A DNA stretch of 64,000 nt, taken from assembly GCA_020059465.1 (NCBI GenBank), contig JAGVBZ010000035.1, forward strand, positions 1-64,000. The letters are read 5' to 3'. Origin of the DNA: Brevinematales bacterium (GTDB lineage: Bacteria; Spirochaetota; Brevinematia; Brevinematales; GWF1-51-8). The notes beneath the pieces are model-generated. The model was given only the letters and a program-made list of their open reading frames with translations. It was not told the origin of the DNA and made no database searches. The position numbers and the translations under genes were made by a program. Shown here piece after piece: positions 1 through 8,125 of this stretch. Each line of letters starts with the position of its first letter. The first letter of the stretch is position 1.

Positions 1-146
1 AAAATAAAAACTCCTTGCGGGCATGCGAGGGGTTGATTTTAGGAACGATTTGTGACATACTATTTGCGACTAATAGGACAAAAAAAATGCGAGACGACAC
101 TAAGATCGAAACCAGGGATATTAAAAGAATTAATGTTTTTTTCATC

Positions 147-1475
147 TTACGGCTCCCTATATATCGGTTCAAGATTATAATTCAGGTTATTATCCATCCC
201 GATTTCGAAATGAATAAAATAGGTGAGGCTGTCCTGAGAAAACGGCAGTTTCTCCATAGTTTCATCCACGTTGTAACCTACGCCGAATTCGAGACAGGTG
301 GAAAGCGGTAGATATATTCCTACCGAACCGTAGTATCCTAATTGGCGCTCCTGATTTCTGATATAAGTTGCGGCGTATCCGTGCGCGAAGATCATATACG
401 GGCCGGCCTTCGAATCCCCGAGCGGAATATTTAAATCGATACCGACTTTTAAATAATCGAGAGGATCGAACGGTTTAATTGCAAAATTATACTTATAATT
501 GATGCTCAGCCATTTAAACAATCTGATATTTCCGATCAGGTCAAGCGTATATTTGTCAAGCGACTGAATATAGGAAAAAATACTGTTAAAATCCCACATC
601 TTCCAAAACCGGAAAATAACCCCCGCGCCGATCAGGTCGAGTAACTGCTCAGCATCGATGTTTAATAAAGTGCGAATCTGAAGGAAGTTAAGAATATTCT
701 GGTAGAAAAACAGTTTTGTCCTTGTTTCATAGAGTAAATCGTCGGAAGAAAAATTCTCTGTCCCGAATGCATAACGGGGCACTCCGGGAACACCTGCAAA
801 AGCCTTGTCGTTCGATACAAACGACTGCCATCCGGAAACATATGGATAATTCAGAAAATTAAACCCTGCAAAAAGGTAGTAAACCTCCATAACCTTAAAG
901 GTCAGACCTGCGTAGGAACGTCCCAGAATGGACTTACCAGTCGTTTTTAGGTCCATAAGAAGGTAGTCCATTGAAAAAAGAACATTGATACGCAATAGTC
1001 CGGAAAAGGGTACCTTAGACTGTGATTGGGCTTTATTCGCCTCAATCGCAAGTTCCAGCATCTGCATGTTCAATTTATTGAACATCATACTGCTGTCGTT
1101 TCCGGCGACCATCGCCACAATGTCCATTATGGTAGCTGGAACTTCCCATACCCCGAACGTAAAAATAGGGCCCCAGAACATACCCTGGAATGTTATGTGC
1201 TGGGCTTTTGTTTTAACAATTGAACTATCATCCATTTGTACATAAAATTCGGTGTCATTCCAGAAGAAATTTATTCGTGCAGCCAAGATATCCGTGCGGA
1301 TAGTCTCTTCGAACATCTCGAGGGACGAACGTGAATCCTGAACCCATTCCTGAAGATGGGTGAAAGTAATAGGACTGGAAGGGGAAAATCCGGGATTTGC
1401 AGAGAATAAATCTACCGAAGATATAAATAGAATAATAGAAATGAAAAGGCATCGTTTTCGAATCCGTGAAAGCAT
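147..1475 (-). CDS. Secreted protein, probable outer-membrane beta-barrel, unknown function
   Basis: A 442-residue protein with a clear Sec signal peptide (basic MLSRIRKR start, hydrophobic core, cleavage near residue 26). The rest has no long hydrophobic helix and is rich in alternating aromatic and polar stretches, as expected of an outer-membrane beta-barrel. The start is supported by a strong GGAGGAGGTG ribosome site eight bases upstream of the ATG. It is monocistronic and divergent from the carbonic anhydrase gene, with its own consensus promoter at 1502-1530. I do not recognise a family; the barrel assignment is inferred from composition only. Confidence 0.7.
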   Translation of the reverse strand: MLSRIRKRCLFISIILFISSVDLFSANPGFSPSSPITFTHLQEWVQDSRSSLEMFEETIRTDILAARINFFWNDTEFYVQMDDSSIVKTKAQHITFQGMFWGPIFTFGVWEVPATIMDIVAMVAGNDSSMMFNKLNMQMLELAIEANKAQSQSKVPFSGLLRINVLFSMDYLLMDLKTTGKSILGRSYAGLTFKVMEVYYLFAGFNFLNYPYVSGWQSFVSNDKAFAGVPGVPRYAFGTENFSSDDLLYETRTKLFFYQNILNFLQIRTLLNIDAEQLLDLIGAGVIFRFWKMWDFNSIFSYIQSLDKYTLDLIGNIRLFKWLSINYKYNFAIKPFDPLDYLKVGIDLNIPLGDSKAGPYMIFAHGYAATYIRNQERQLGYYGSVGIYLPLSTCLEFGVGYNVDETMEKLPFSQDSLTYFIHFEIGMDNNLNYNLEPIYREP

Positions 1476-1501
1476 GCCGCACCTCCTCCAATTGATAACA
1501 G

Positions 1502-1530
1502 ATTGTAACAGTATTAGAAAACCATGTCAA
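1502..1530 (-). promoter_or_regulatory. Sigma-70-type promoter for the gene at 147-1475
   Basis: Read on the minus strand: TTGACA (1530-1525), 17-bp spacer, TACAAT (1507-1502). It lies about 30 bp upstream of the start codon. Confidence 0.7.
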
Positions 1531-1596
1531 TAATACTACGGATACTTTATGATAATAAATATAGATAGAGTTACTTCCTTTTTTATAAAAATCGGT

Positions 1597-1602
1597 TATA
1601 AT
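1597..1602 (+). promoter_or_regulatory. Candidate -10 element for the carbonic anhydrase gene
   Basis: A perfect TATAAT lies 49 bp upstream of the ATG at 1651. I see no good -35 hexamer at a 16-18 bp spacing, so the promoter may depend on an activator or another feature. Confidence 0.35.
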
Positions 1603-1650
1603 AATGCCATTAGAAAATTGGGTGTGAAAAACAGGTTTAGGAGGTGCTTT

Positions 1651-2247
1651 ATGAAATCAGCCGAAGAAGCGCTGAAGATTTTAATCGAAGGAAACCGCCA
1701 GTACTCGTCGGAACATTCAATTTATTATGATGAATTGGACCGAGTACGACGGCAAACGTACCTTGCGCAGGAACCGATTGCGGTAATTATCGGATGTTCA
1801 GATTCCAGGGTGCCTGTGGAGATTATTTTTAACTGTAAGCCCGGAGATTTATTTGTAGTCCGGATTGCTGGAAATGTACTGAACGTCGATATTATCGGAA
1901 GCGTGGAATATGCGATCAAGTATCTTGGAGTAAATCTTGTTCTTGTTCTTGGACATTCGAATTGCGGGGTATTTAACGCCGCACTCAGCAACGATAAGTT
2001 TTCATTTGAACTGAAAGGACTGATTGACAAAGTGAGAAGTGCAGTATACCGCGCCAGCGCTCATGGGGACGATATTCGGGAAAAGGCGATTAAGGGAAAT
2101 GTTATTGAAACTGCGAGAGATGTGGAGGAAATCTGCCACAGGTTTACCGCCGACTATCCCGAGAGGAAGATAGGTGTAGCGGGAGCCTATTACGATCTTG
2201 GTTCCGGAAAGGTGGAGATAATCCGCCCGTTGGAGCAAAATGATTAA
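1651..2247 (+). CDS. can: Beta-class carbonic anhydrase
   Basis: Interconverts CO2 and bicarbonate in the cytoplasm; bicarbonate is needed by carboxylases such as acetyl-CoA carboxylase, whose AccA subunit is encoded elsewhere in this window. The 198-residue product carries the beta-class zinc site: Cys49 in C-S-D-S-R with the Asp51/Arg53 dyad, then His102 and Cys105 in G-H-S-N-C-G. Length fits the family. The reading frame is open upstream to 1549, but the ATG at 1651 is chosen because GGAGGTG precedes it and the carbonic anhydrase homology begins just after it. Monocistronic. Confidence 0.93.
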   Translation: MKSAEEALKILIEGNRQYSSEHSIYYDELDRVRRQTYLAQEPIAVIIGCSDSRVPVEIIFNCKPGDLFVVRIAGNVLNVDIIGSVEYAIKYLGVNLVLVLGHSNCGVFNAALSNDKFSFELKGLIDKVRSAVYRASAHGDDIREKAIKGNVIETARDVEEICHRFTADYPERKIGVAGAYYDLGSGKVEIIRPLEQND

Positions 2248-2290
2248 TTATAAAATTGAATTATTGTATCATCGATTTTCCATTTTTCTC

Positions 2291-2319
2291 TTGACAAAAA
2301 AATGGAATAACCTTAAACT
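2291..2319 (+). promoter_or_regulatory. Sigma-70-type promoter for the DUF4389 gene
   Basis: TTGACA (2291-2296), 17-bp spacer, TAAACT (2314-2319), 50 bp upstream of the ATG at 2369. The -10 hexamer is imperfect. Confidence 0.5.
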
Positions 2320-2368
2320 CTTTTAGAGTTCAGTGAATAATTGAATAAAAATCTCTTAGGAGGGTATT

Positions 2369-2968
2369 ATGGCTTATCCTGTTACTGTTTCAGGTTCATG
2401 TCCGCCAAAAGTTTCCCGCCTTCTTCTTCTGGCGAGAACATTTTTTGGTTTCATCTATGTGATGATTCCTCATGGTTTTTGTTTAATGTTCCGCGGTATC
2501 GCTACCGCATTTTTGGGTTTTCTTGCTTTTTGGGTAGTTCTTTTTACCGGAAAATATCCCAAGAAATTTTTTGATTTTAACGTAGGAACTCAGCGCTGGG
2601 GGATCAATGTTATGTCTTATATGATGATGCTGACCGATGTATATCCTCCGTTTACCGGAAAAGAAGCGGGATATCCCATTTCGCTCAATATTGAATATCC
2701 CGAGAAACTTTCCCGTCTGATGCTGATTGTCCGCACCCTGTTCGGTATAATTTATGTGATGATACCTCACGGATTCATCCTTTATTTCCGCATGATTGCT
2801 GTGATGGTAATCAGCTTCATCGTTTTCTGGGCTATTCTTTTTACCGGAAAGATCCCCGAGAAGATGTTCGGATTCCTTCTTGGTACCTTTAGATGGATGT
2901 CGAGATTGGGCGCATATATGAACTTTATGACGGATGTATATCCTCCGTTTACAGGGAAAGAAGTCTAA
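2369..2968 (+). CDS. DUF4389 membrane protein with internal tandem duplication
   Basis: A 199-residue integral membrane protein built from two copies of the same unit of about 100 residues. Each unit has a P.K.SRL..L.RT.FG motif, a membrane segment beginning IYVMIPHG, a second hydrophobic stretch ending LFTGK, an R-W pair and a terminal D-V-Y-P-P-F-T-G-K-E. This pattern matches DUF4389, whose function is unknown to me; most family members I recall have one unit. The start follows TTAGGAGGG. It is transcribed alone, from the promoter at 2291 to the terminator at 2984. Confidence 0.85.
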   Translation: MAYPVTVSGSCPPKVSRLLLLARTFFGFIYVMIPHGFCLMFRGIATAFLGFLAFWVVLFTGKYPKKFFDFNVGTQRWGINVMSYMMMLTDVYPPFTGKEAGYPISLNIEYPEKLSRLMLIVRTLFGIIYVMIPHGFILYFRMIAVMVISFIVFWAILFTGKIPEKMFGFLLGTFRWMSRLGAYMNFMTDVYPPFTGKEV

Positions 2969-2983
2969 TTCTATTCAAAAAAT

Positions 2984-3010
2984 AAGACCCCGCTTATGGC
3001 GGGGTCTTTT
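2984..3010. terminator. Bidirectional rho-independent terminator
   Basis: A perfect 10-bp stem AAGACCCCGC / GCGGGGTCTT (2984-2993 with 2999-3008) and loop TTATG. It is followed by a T run on the plus strand, and by ATTTTTT on the minus strand. It lies between the convergent genes ending at 2968 and 3096. Confidence 0.9.
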
Positions 3011-3095
3011 CATTATATTACCTGTTTATAAAACATACACAACCGCTGCGTCCATAACCCGCTGCTGAACAGCATTAACTCCAATCAGGTTATTA

Positions 3096-3929
3096 TCAAT
3101 TATGCTCTTTTTCCTTCGGTTTTGTCATAACAACAGATAATAAAACAGGAATAATAGGAGCAACAAGAATATATAATATATTCGCGGAATCAAGAATGAA
3201 GGCCTGGTAGAGGCAGATTGAACCGCTTGAAAGTATATACATTATTACATGCTTTGGAAGCCACCAACGGCTGCCGCTTACTAAAACGATAGAAAAAGTT
3301 ATGACTATAGGCGCAATGAATTGACCTAATACTATTAGATTTGTTCCGTCTTGCTGAATAGGGATTCCTGCCGCTAAGGCAAAAAACAATGAAATAACAG
3401 AATAACCGATAAATGATATTGAAGTAATTATCAGAGCATGAAGTATGTTTTGAAAAACTTTCGGTAGAGGATGCTCTTTTGACCGTAAATTACGGTGAAC
3501 AAAAAAACTGAAGATCAGCGTCTGCAGACAGATTTCCGGGAGACCAAAAAAATGAAACCAGATTGGCAACTTTGAATAAATAAGTCCTTCTATCGAAGCC
3601 GGCGCTGCAGCCGGGGTCCCTAGTATTCCGAATACGATAAATAAAAGCCATAGCCAAAGCCAGCCTAAAGATTGTTCCTTTAAAAATCCGCGAAACGGCA
3701 GCAGCACAAGCCCGAAGAGCAAACCTCTAGTCAACTGCAGTAAAGGACCGATATAAATCTCTACCGAACCGAAGGGTCGGTAATAATCGCTGATAACAGG
3801 AAGCATAAATACGTTCTTATAATCAAAGATAAACGACGCCGCAAATCCTATTACAAAATAAGTGATCATATGGTATATAATTACCGCGGAGATAAATATG
3901 AGTGTTTCCTTGATATTCACATTTTTCAT
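3096..3929 (-). CDS. Multi-spanning membrane protein, unknown function
   Basis: A 277-residue very hydrophobic protein with roughly seven or eight predicted transmembrane segments spread along its length. It has no cleavable signal and a charged C-terminal tail (K-P-K-E-K-E-H-N). The ATG follows AAGGAGG at good spacing. It stands alone between two unrelated minus-strand transcription units: the terminator of the ABC cassette lies upstream at 4067-4098 and the bidirectional terminator downstream. I see no motif that identifies a transporter or enzyme family, so no function is given. Confidence 0.7.
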   Translation of the reverse strand: MKNVNIKETLIFISAVIIYHMITYFVIGFAASFIFDYKNVFMLPVISDYYRPFGSVEIYIGPLLQLTRGLLFGLVLLPFRGFLKEQSLGWLWLWLLFIVFGILGTPAAAPASIEGLIYSKLPIWFHFFGLPEICLQTLIFSFFVHRNLRSKEHPLPKVFQNILHALIITSISFIGYSVISLFFALAAGIPIQQDGTNLIVLGQFIAPIVITFSIVLVSGSRWWLPKHVIMYILSSGSICLYQAFILDSANILYILVAPIIPVLLSVVMTKPKEKEHN

Positions 3930-4066
3930 TTACGTGGCCTCCTTAAGATATTTTTTAAAATATAGATAATCCGTAATAAAATATTCAGAAAAAGGATATA
4001 TCGATAAGAAACGACCAAACCTTTTTATATACTACAACAGTTTTAAAACTATCGGAAGAAAATGTA

Positions 4067-4098
4067 GAGGGAATGAAGTTTTTATCAATCATTCCCTC
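4067..4098 (-). terminator. Terminator-like hairpin ending the ABC export cassette
   Basis: A perfect 10-bp inverted repeat GAGGGAATGA / TCATTCCCTC (4067-4076 with 4089-4098) begins seven bases after the stop at 4105. On the minus strand it is followed by TACATTTTCTT, a weak U-tract. Confidence 0.65.
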
Positions 4099-4104
4099 CA
4101 TATA

Positions 4105-5469
4105 TTAAAATACAACTTTAACCGTAGCGTCCAATGCCAGTCTATTCCCGGTAGCGGTGTACTCGCAGTCATCCTCGCCAAGATACCCGTAGATATTGAA
4201 ACCAAGCGTGCAGTAATTCACAGGGGAGTAGTTAATACCTCCCATGACGACAAACGAGTAATCGTTAAAATTACCCAGCGCGTTCAGGGAAACCGACATG
4301 TCCTGAATGGGGAATCTGCTGATCGACAGGAAGAGCGCCCCGTAATAAACGCTGTTATAATTCGCTTGATAAAGATTATTCATCAGCAGCGTATTGATTT
4401 TCGCGGGGTCTTTAAAAACATTGTCGTAGTATCCCCCGTCGTTATAGTAAAACTCGCCCACCAGCGTGATGCGGTCTGGAACTTCCCAGTCGAACATTTT
4501 CATGAATCCGAGAGTGATGCGAGGCACCCATCTGCCGTCGACCGGAACGGTTGTGTAATTCGTAATAGGTCCGAAGATTACAGGATCACCGAGTTTTTTA
4601 CGATTATCCCCGTAGGATATGCTCATTTCTCCGTAGAAATTAAACCCTCCGAGCGCTGTAGTAAAATCGAACCCGTAGACGGGGTAGAAACCCTGCTTCG
4701 CCCATCCGCTGAACGCTATTTCGGTAATCCCCAGCAGAAACTGGATTTTCCCGGCGACTGCGAAATCGGTGAATTTTTCCACCTTTCTCGCGTCGATGAA
4801 CCCGTAAAAATTGAAGTATGTTTCGTAGGGGATAGTGATTTTCAACCCGAACGATCCTTCACGGTTACGGTTCATATCGCTGAACGACTTCAGTTCGCTG
4901 TTGATCAGATCGGTAGGGTTCCAGAAATAGCCTTGTCCCCATTGAAGCACCTGCTTACCGAGACGGAAATAGACGTTCTTATCGATATTCATATCAACGA
5001 AAACTTCCTTGAGAATAATTTTCGTATTCTCCCCGGACAGGTCGACCCCGCTGCCCAAAATGTTCGTCATCATGATATATGTCGTACCGTAGATTTCATA
5101 CCCTGACGCGACCGATTTATAGTTGATTGCCAGATTGACAAAGGCCTTGAAGTTCTTCCGTAAACGTATATCGAGGAAGAAATTACCTTCCAGATATGCG
5201 GAAAACAGATTCTTATCACCGTCCGTCTGCCCATGAAGCCAATCCTTTGTCATATTAAACGACGCACGGCTGAAAAGATTCCCGGAAAATGTAACCGATT
5301 CCGAATCGATGCTTTTATTGATATCTTCATTTATGATAGTATTACTGTCAACCATCATATCGGCGTCCTTGAACATATCGTCCTCATCCATACCGAGTTC
5401 CTGTCCGTTTATTAATCCGACGGCAAGCATCAATAATGGGAGAGCGAGTGAGAAAGAAGATTTCTTCAT
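4105..5469 (-). CDS. Outer-membrane beta-barrel of the Lol-like ABC cassette (DUF1302-like)
   Basis: A 454-residue protein with a signal peptide (MKKSSFSLALPLLMLAVGLINGQ) and an acidic N-terminal linker, then beta-rich sequence ending in the typical barrel-like V-K-V-V-F. The central motif R-L-G-K-Q-V-L-Q-W-G-Q-G with following N-P-T-D-L-I resembles the G-R-Q...W-G...P-x-D signature of DUF1302/alginate-export-like porins. It is the last gene of a five-gene unit, nine bases after the LolA-like gene, with AGGAGCG before the ATG. Context suggests it is the outer-membrane end of the export path. The family call rests on motif recall only. Confidence 0.7.
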   Translation of the reverse strand: MKKSSFSLALPLLMLAVGLINGQELGMDEDDMFKDADMMVDSNTIINEDINKSIDSESVTFSGNLFSRASFNMTKDWLHGQTDGDKNLFSAYLEGNFFLDIRLRKNFKAFVNLAINYKSVASGYEIYGTTYIMMTNILGSGVDLSGENTKIILKEVFVDMNIDKNVYFRLGKQVLQWGQGYFWNPTDLINSELKSFSDMNRNREGSFGLKITIPYETYFNFYGFIDARKVEKFTDFAVAGKIQFLLGITEIAFSGWAKQGFYPVYGFDFTTALGGFNFYGEMSISYGDNRKKLGDPVIFGPITNYTTVPVDGRWVPRITLGFMKMFDWEVPDRITLVGEFYYNDGGYYDNVFKDPAKINTLLMNNLYQANYNSVYYGALFLSISRFPIQDMSVSLNALGNFNDYSFVVMGGINYSPVNYCTLGFNIYGYLGEDDCEYTATGNRLALDATVKVVF

Positions 5470-5478
5470 ATTGCGCTC

Positions 5479-6258
5479 CTATTTGCTCAGGGATTCGAGA
5501 TAACCCTGTGTGAAAATGTTAGCGGCAAGCTTCTCGAGTGAGATTCCGGATATTTCTACCAGAGTCTTATTCCCCTTGTCAAATTCGTCGTCGATACGAA
5601 GTTTTATACAGAAGAACTTTCCCTCGATTTTAGTATATTTCAGGTAGTATATCGTCTCCATCAGAGTTCCCGAAAGAGAATAGGACTGTTCTTTTAACGG
5701 AAGATAATTATCCTGCCGGACCCAATATATCTTTTTCGGATAGGAAACATCGTTTACCTGGGCAGTCAGTTCAATTTTATATACAGGTATATCGCCGAGT
5801 TTTTCCTCGCTGATCATTTCCTTGCCTGTTTTCGAATCGACTGCGCCTTTATACAGCACGCTCAGCTTACGCTTTTCCATATCCCCGCTCTTGAGGTCGC
5901 TTCCGCCGATCGATTCATCGCGGCTGATATGCTGGAACGTACGGGTGTTTTGTTTGTACATCCACATATTATCGCCGATACTGAGGTAACCGTTACCTTT
6001 TTCCGACGCGGGCGCGAGCATGATGATGAGGAACGCGTCCTTAGAATCGGAGCGGTAATAGAAGCTCTCGAACTTTTTTATCCCCTGATTCGGTTTCTCC
6101 TCCGAGATGTTGACTTTCGCCGACAGGTCGGATTTCAAATCCATCATCACATCCAGTTCTTTGAGTATCGTTTTAATAGCCGGTAAATCCTTCGCGGAAA
6201 GTGAGTTAAACGTAATTGTAGTAAGCATTAACAATGCAGCAAAAAAGATTCTAATCAT
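5479..6258 (-). CDS. LolA-like outer-membrane lipoprotein-sorting protein
   Basis: A 259-residue secreted protein: signal peptide to about residue 22, then a LolA-like fold. Recognisable family features are the F-Y-Y-R-S-D strand, the P-A-S-E-K-G-x-G-Y-L turn, G-D-N-M-W-M-Y near residue 95, and the later Y-K-I-E-L-T and K-K-I-Y-W-V strands. Such proteins carry a lipid or lipoprotein in the periplasm in a hydrophobic cup. Its start overlaps the end of the upstream permease gene by four bases (ATGA), so the two are probably translationally coupled. It would accept cargo from the FtsX-type permeases and hand it to the beta-barrel encoded next; the cargo cannot be told from sequence. Confidence 0.85.
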   Translation of the reverse strand: MIRIFFAALLMLTTITFNSLSAKDLPAIKTILKELDVMMDLKSDLSAKVNISEEKPNQGIKKFESFYYRSDSKDAFLIIMLAPASEKGNGYLSIGDNMWMYKQNTRTFQHISRDESIGGSDLKSGDMEKRKLSVLYKGAVDSKTGKEMISEEKLGDIPVYKIELTAQVNDVSYPKKIYWVRQDNYLPLKEQSYSLSGTLMETIYYLKYTKIEGKFFCIKLRIDDEFDKGNKTLVEISGISLEKLAANIFTQGYLESLSK

Positions 6259-8114
6259 TCTAATCCTCCGATTCTTCTTATTCTTTGATAGTCTTTCGCC
6301 GTGGACTTGGTCATGATACCGCGCAATGCGTCGGTCGGCAGCATCTTCGCGGCCCGGCGCGCGGGGAAGTACGATGTCAGGAATGTCAGACCGACGATAG
6401 TTAGAATACTATTCAGGATACTGACGAACGTAGGCATGAAATGAATCTGTTTGTTTACCATCAGTACAGAGAAGTCGCCGGGATTCTTAAACGTAATCAT
6501 TCCTAACAGGAAAATCACAATTAAACCCAGCGCCACTCCGCCAACCGATGCGAAAAATGCCAATAACGTCGTCTCCCATGTGAATAATCGGCGCACGTCC
6601 TTCTGCTTCATCCCGATTGCGCGGATCGTTCCGATCTCACGGGTTCGTTCGCGGATTGTCATTCGAAGGGTGTTTCCAACCCCTACAAGAATGATAAAGA
6701 AGAGAATCATCACTGCGATGAATCCAACCATGTTCAACGCATCCGCGATGTCTAGGAACATTTTCGAGGTCTCGTACATAGAACTAACGTTCAGGAGCAT
6801 GCCTTTAAAACGGAGTTTATTCATCTTCTGCATCTTTTTATTAAACTCTTCGGAAGTCTGTGTCCTCTGAACAAGTGTCCATTCCTTCGCGAATGCAGAA
6901 TATAAAGGATTTTTATCGCCGGGGTAGTAAGCGTTGGAAACTGCCTTGATCTCCTTTGGGAGATAATCGAAATAAACAGGGTAGAATAAAGTATTCGGCA
7001 ATATTACGACCGGTTTATCGATATTCGTTATCCCGTCGAACACGGCGATTACTTTATAAGAATGCTTGGCGAGAGTATTCCCGAACTTTGTAGTATAGCT
7101 GAATGTCAGATAACTTCCCGTATTTATACCCAACGCTTTGGCGAGAATAGTATTTACCGCTATACCGTTGGTATTCGATAGAAGGGAGAGGTTCCCGGAA
7201 ACAGGGGCGACATTCGATATGAAAAGGGCAAGTTCGCCGGCGTTGGTCATCACACCGAGCTGGGTCGCTGGAACGGTTTTCCCGTTAGCCGAGGCCTTGC
7301 CGTACATTCCGGCGACACCCGGTTTGAGAGATTCGTGTATCTTGTCAGCCCACGGTATCACTTCCATCGGATTATTGATGCCTTTAAGCACTACCACAAG
7401 CGATTGAGCTTCATATTCCTTCATTTCCAGCATATTTTTCAACGAGCCCATTTCCAGAAAGATTCCCATATCCTGGAATGTGCTGGCGGATTTCATGATA
7501 CCCACCACAGTCAGTTTCGCCGATTGGACTTTTCCATAGATAGTCTGTGTGCGGAGTTTGATCGTATCGTAGATCTTCACATTCAGGTCTCTTTTCATGC
7601 CTTCATAAAGGATGCAGGGGTTTTCGTATTTCCCGTTGGTGAAATCGCCGATATCCCCTTCGATAAAATTCATCCATTCCGGTTCGGCATGTTCTTTTTC
7701 GAGGCCTATCATGATACCCAGAGAAGTTTTACCGTTTCCGACAAATATCGTGAAGGTTTCAAGGCCCTCACGGAAGAAATCGATATTCGGCAGATTTGTT
7801 TCTATCGAAGCGATAATAAGTTCCTTATCCCGAAAGATCATCTTCTTGTCGTTTATCGCTCCGCTTCCTCGTTCTATTGCGCTGATATTGATATGCCCCA
7901 TCCAGTTAACGATGATCTTATTGATCACGATATCCTTCAGGCCTTCGGTAAACGAATTAGCTACGACAAGAATCATCACCCCGAACGCGATCACGATACC
8001 GATCAGGATAGACCGCATCTTATGACGGAGGAGATTCCGGGTCGCGAGTCCGAGAATTGTCTTAAGCCCCATTTTTCCTTTATTATCTTTATTTTTAATA
8101 TCATTCCCGTTCAT
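6255..8114 (-). CDS. FtsX/MacB-type ABC transporter permease 1
   Basis: A 619-residue permease of the LolC/E-MacB-FtsX superfamily. It has an N-terminal transmembrane helix at about 34-55 preceded by the typical G-L-A-T-R-N-L-L-R-H-K-x-R segment, a long periplasmic domain, and three C-terminal helices. Between helices 2 and 3 is the conserved cytoplasmic coupling stretch R-E-R-T-R-E-I-G-T-I-R-A-I-G. AAGGAGG precedes the ATG, 11 bases after the stop of the companion permease. Together with the second permease and the ATPase it should form an inner-membrane exporter that extracts a lipidated or lipid-like substrate. Confidence 0.9.
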   Translation of the reverse strand: MNGNDIKNKDNKGKMGLKTILGLATRNLLRHKMRSILIGIVIAFGVMILVVANSFTEGLKDIVINKIIVNWMGHINISAIERGSGAINDKKMIFRDKELIIASIETNLPNIDFFREGLETFTIFVGNGKTSLGIMIGLEKEHAEPEWMNFIEGDIGDFTNGKYENPCILYEGMKRDLNVKIYDTIKLRTQTIYGKVQSAKLTVVGIMKSASTFQDMGIFLEMGSLKNMLEMKEYEAQSLVVVLKGINNPMEVIPWADKIHESLKPGVAGMYGKASANGKTVPATQLGVMTNAGELALFISNVAPVSGNLSLLSNTNGIAVNTILAKALGINTGSYLTFSYTTKFGNTLAKHSYKVIAVFDGITNIDKPVVILPNTLFYPVYFDYLPKEIKAVSNAYYPGDKNPLYSAFAKEWTLVQRTQTSEEFNKKMQKMNKLRFKGMLLNVSSMYETSKMFLDIADALNMVGFIAVMILFFIILVGVGNTLRMTIRERTREIGTIRAIGMKQKDVRRLFTWETTLLAFFASVGGVALGLIVIFLLGMITFKNPGDFSVLMVNKQIHFMPTFVSILNSILTIVGLTFLTSYFPARRAAKMLPTDALRGIMTKSTAKDYQRIRRIGGLE

Positions 8115-8125
8115 GTTGATCCTCC

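Noticed and set aside
15-311. Open reading frame at the left edge on the plus strand
   Set aside because: It lies mostly antisense to the signal-peptide protein at 147-1475, has no ribosome site and no recognisable protein features. The first 146 bases hold only a weak hairpin (CCTTGC/GCGAGG).
4366-5106. 246-codon plus-strand frame inside the beta-barrel gene
   Set aside because: Fully antisense to a gene with signal peptide, ribosome site and operon context; the predicted peptide has no domain. It is a codon-bias shadow.
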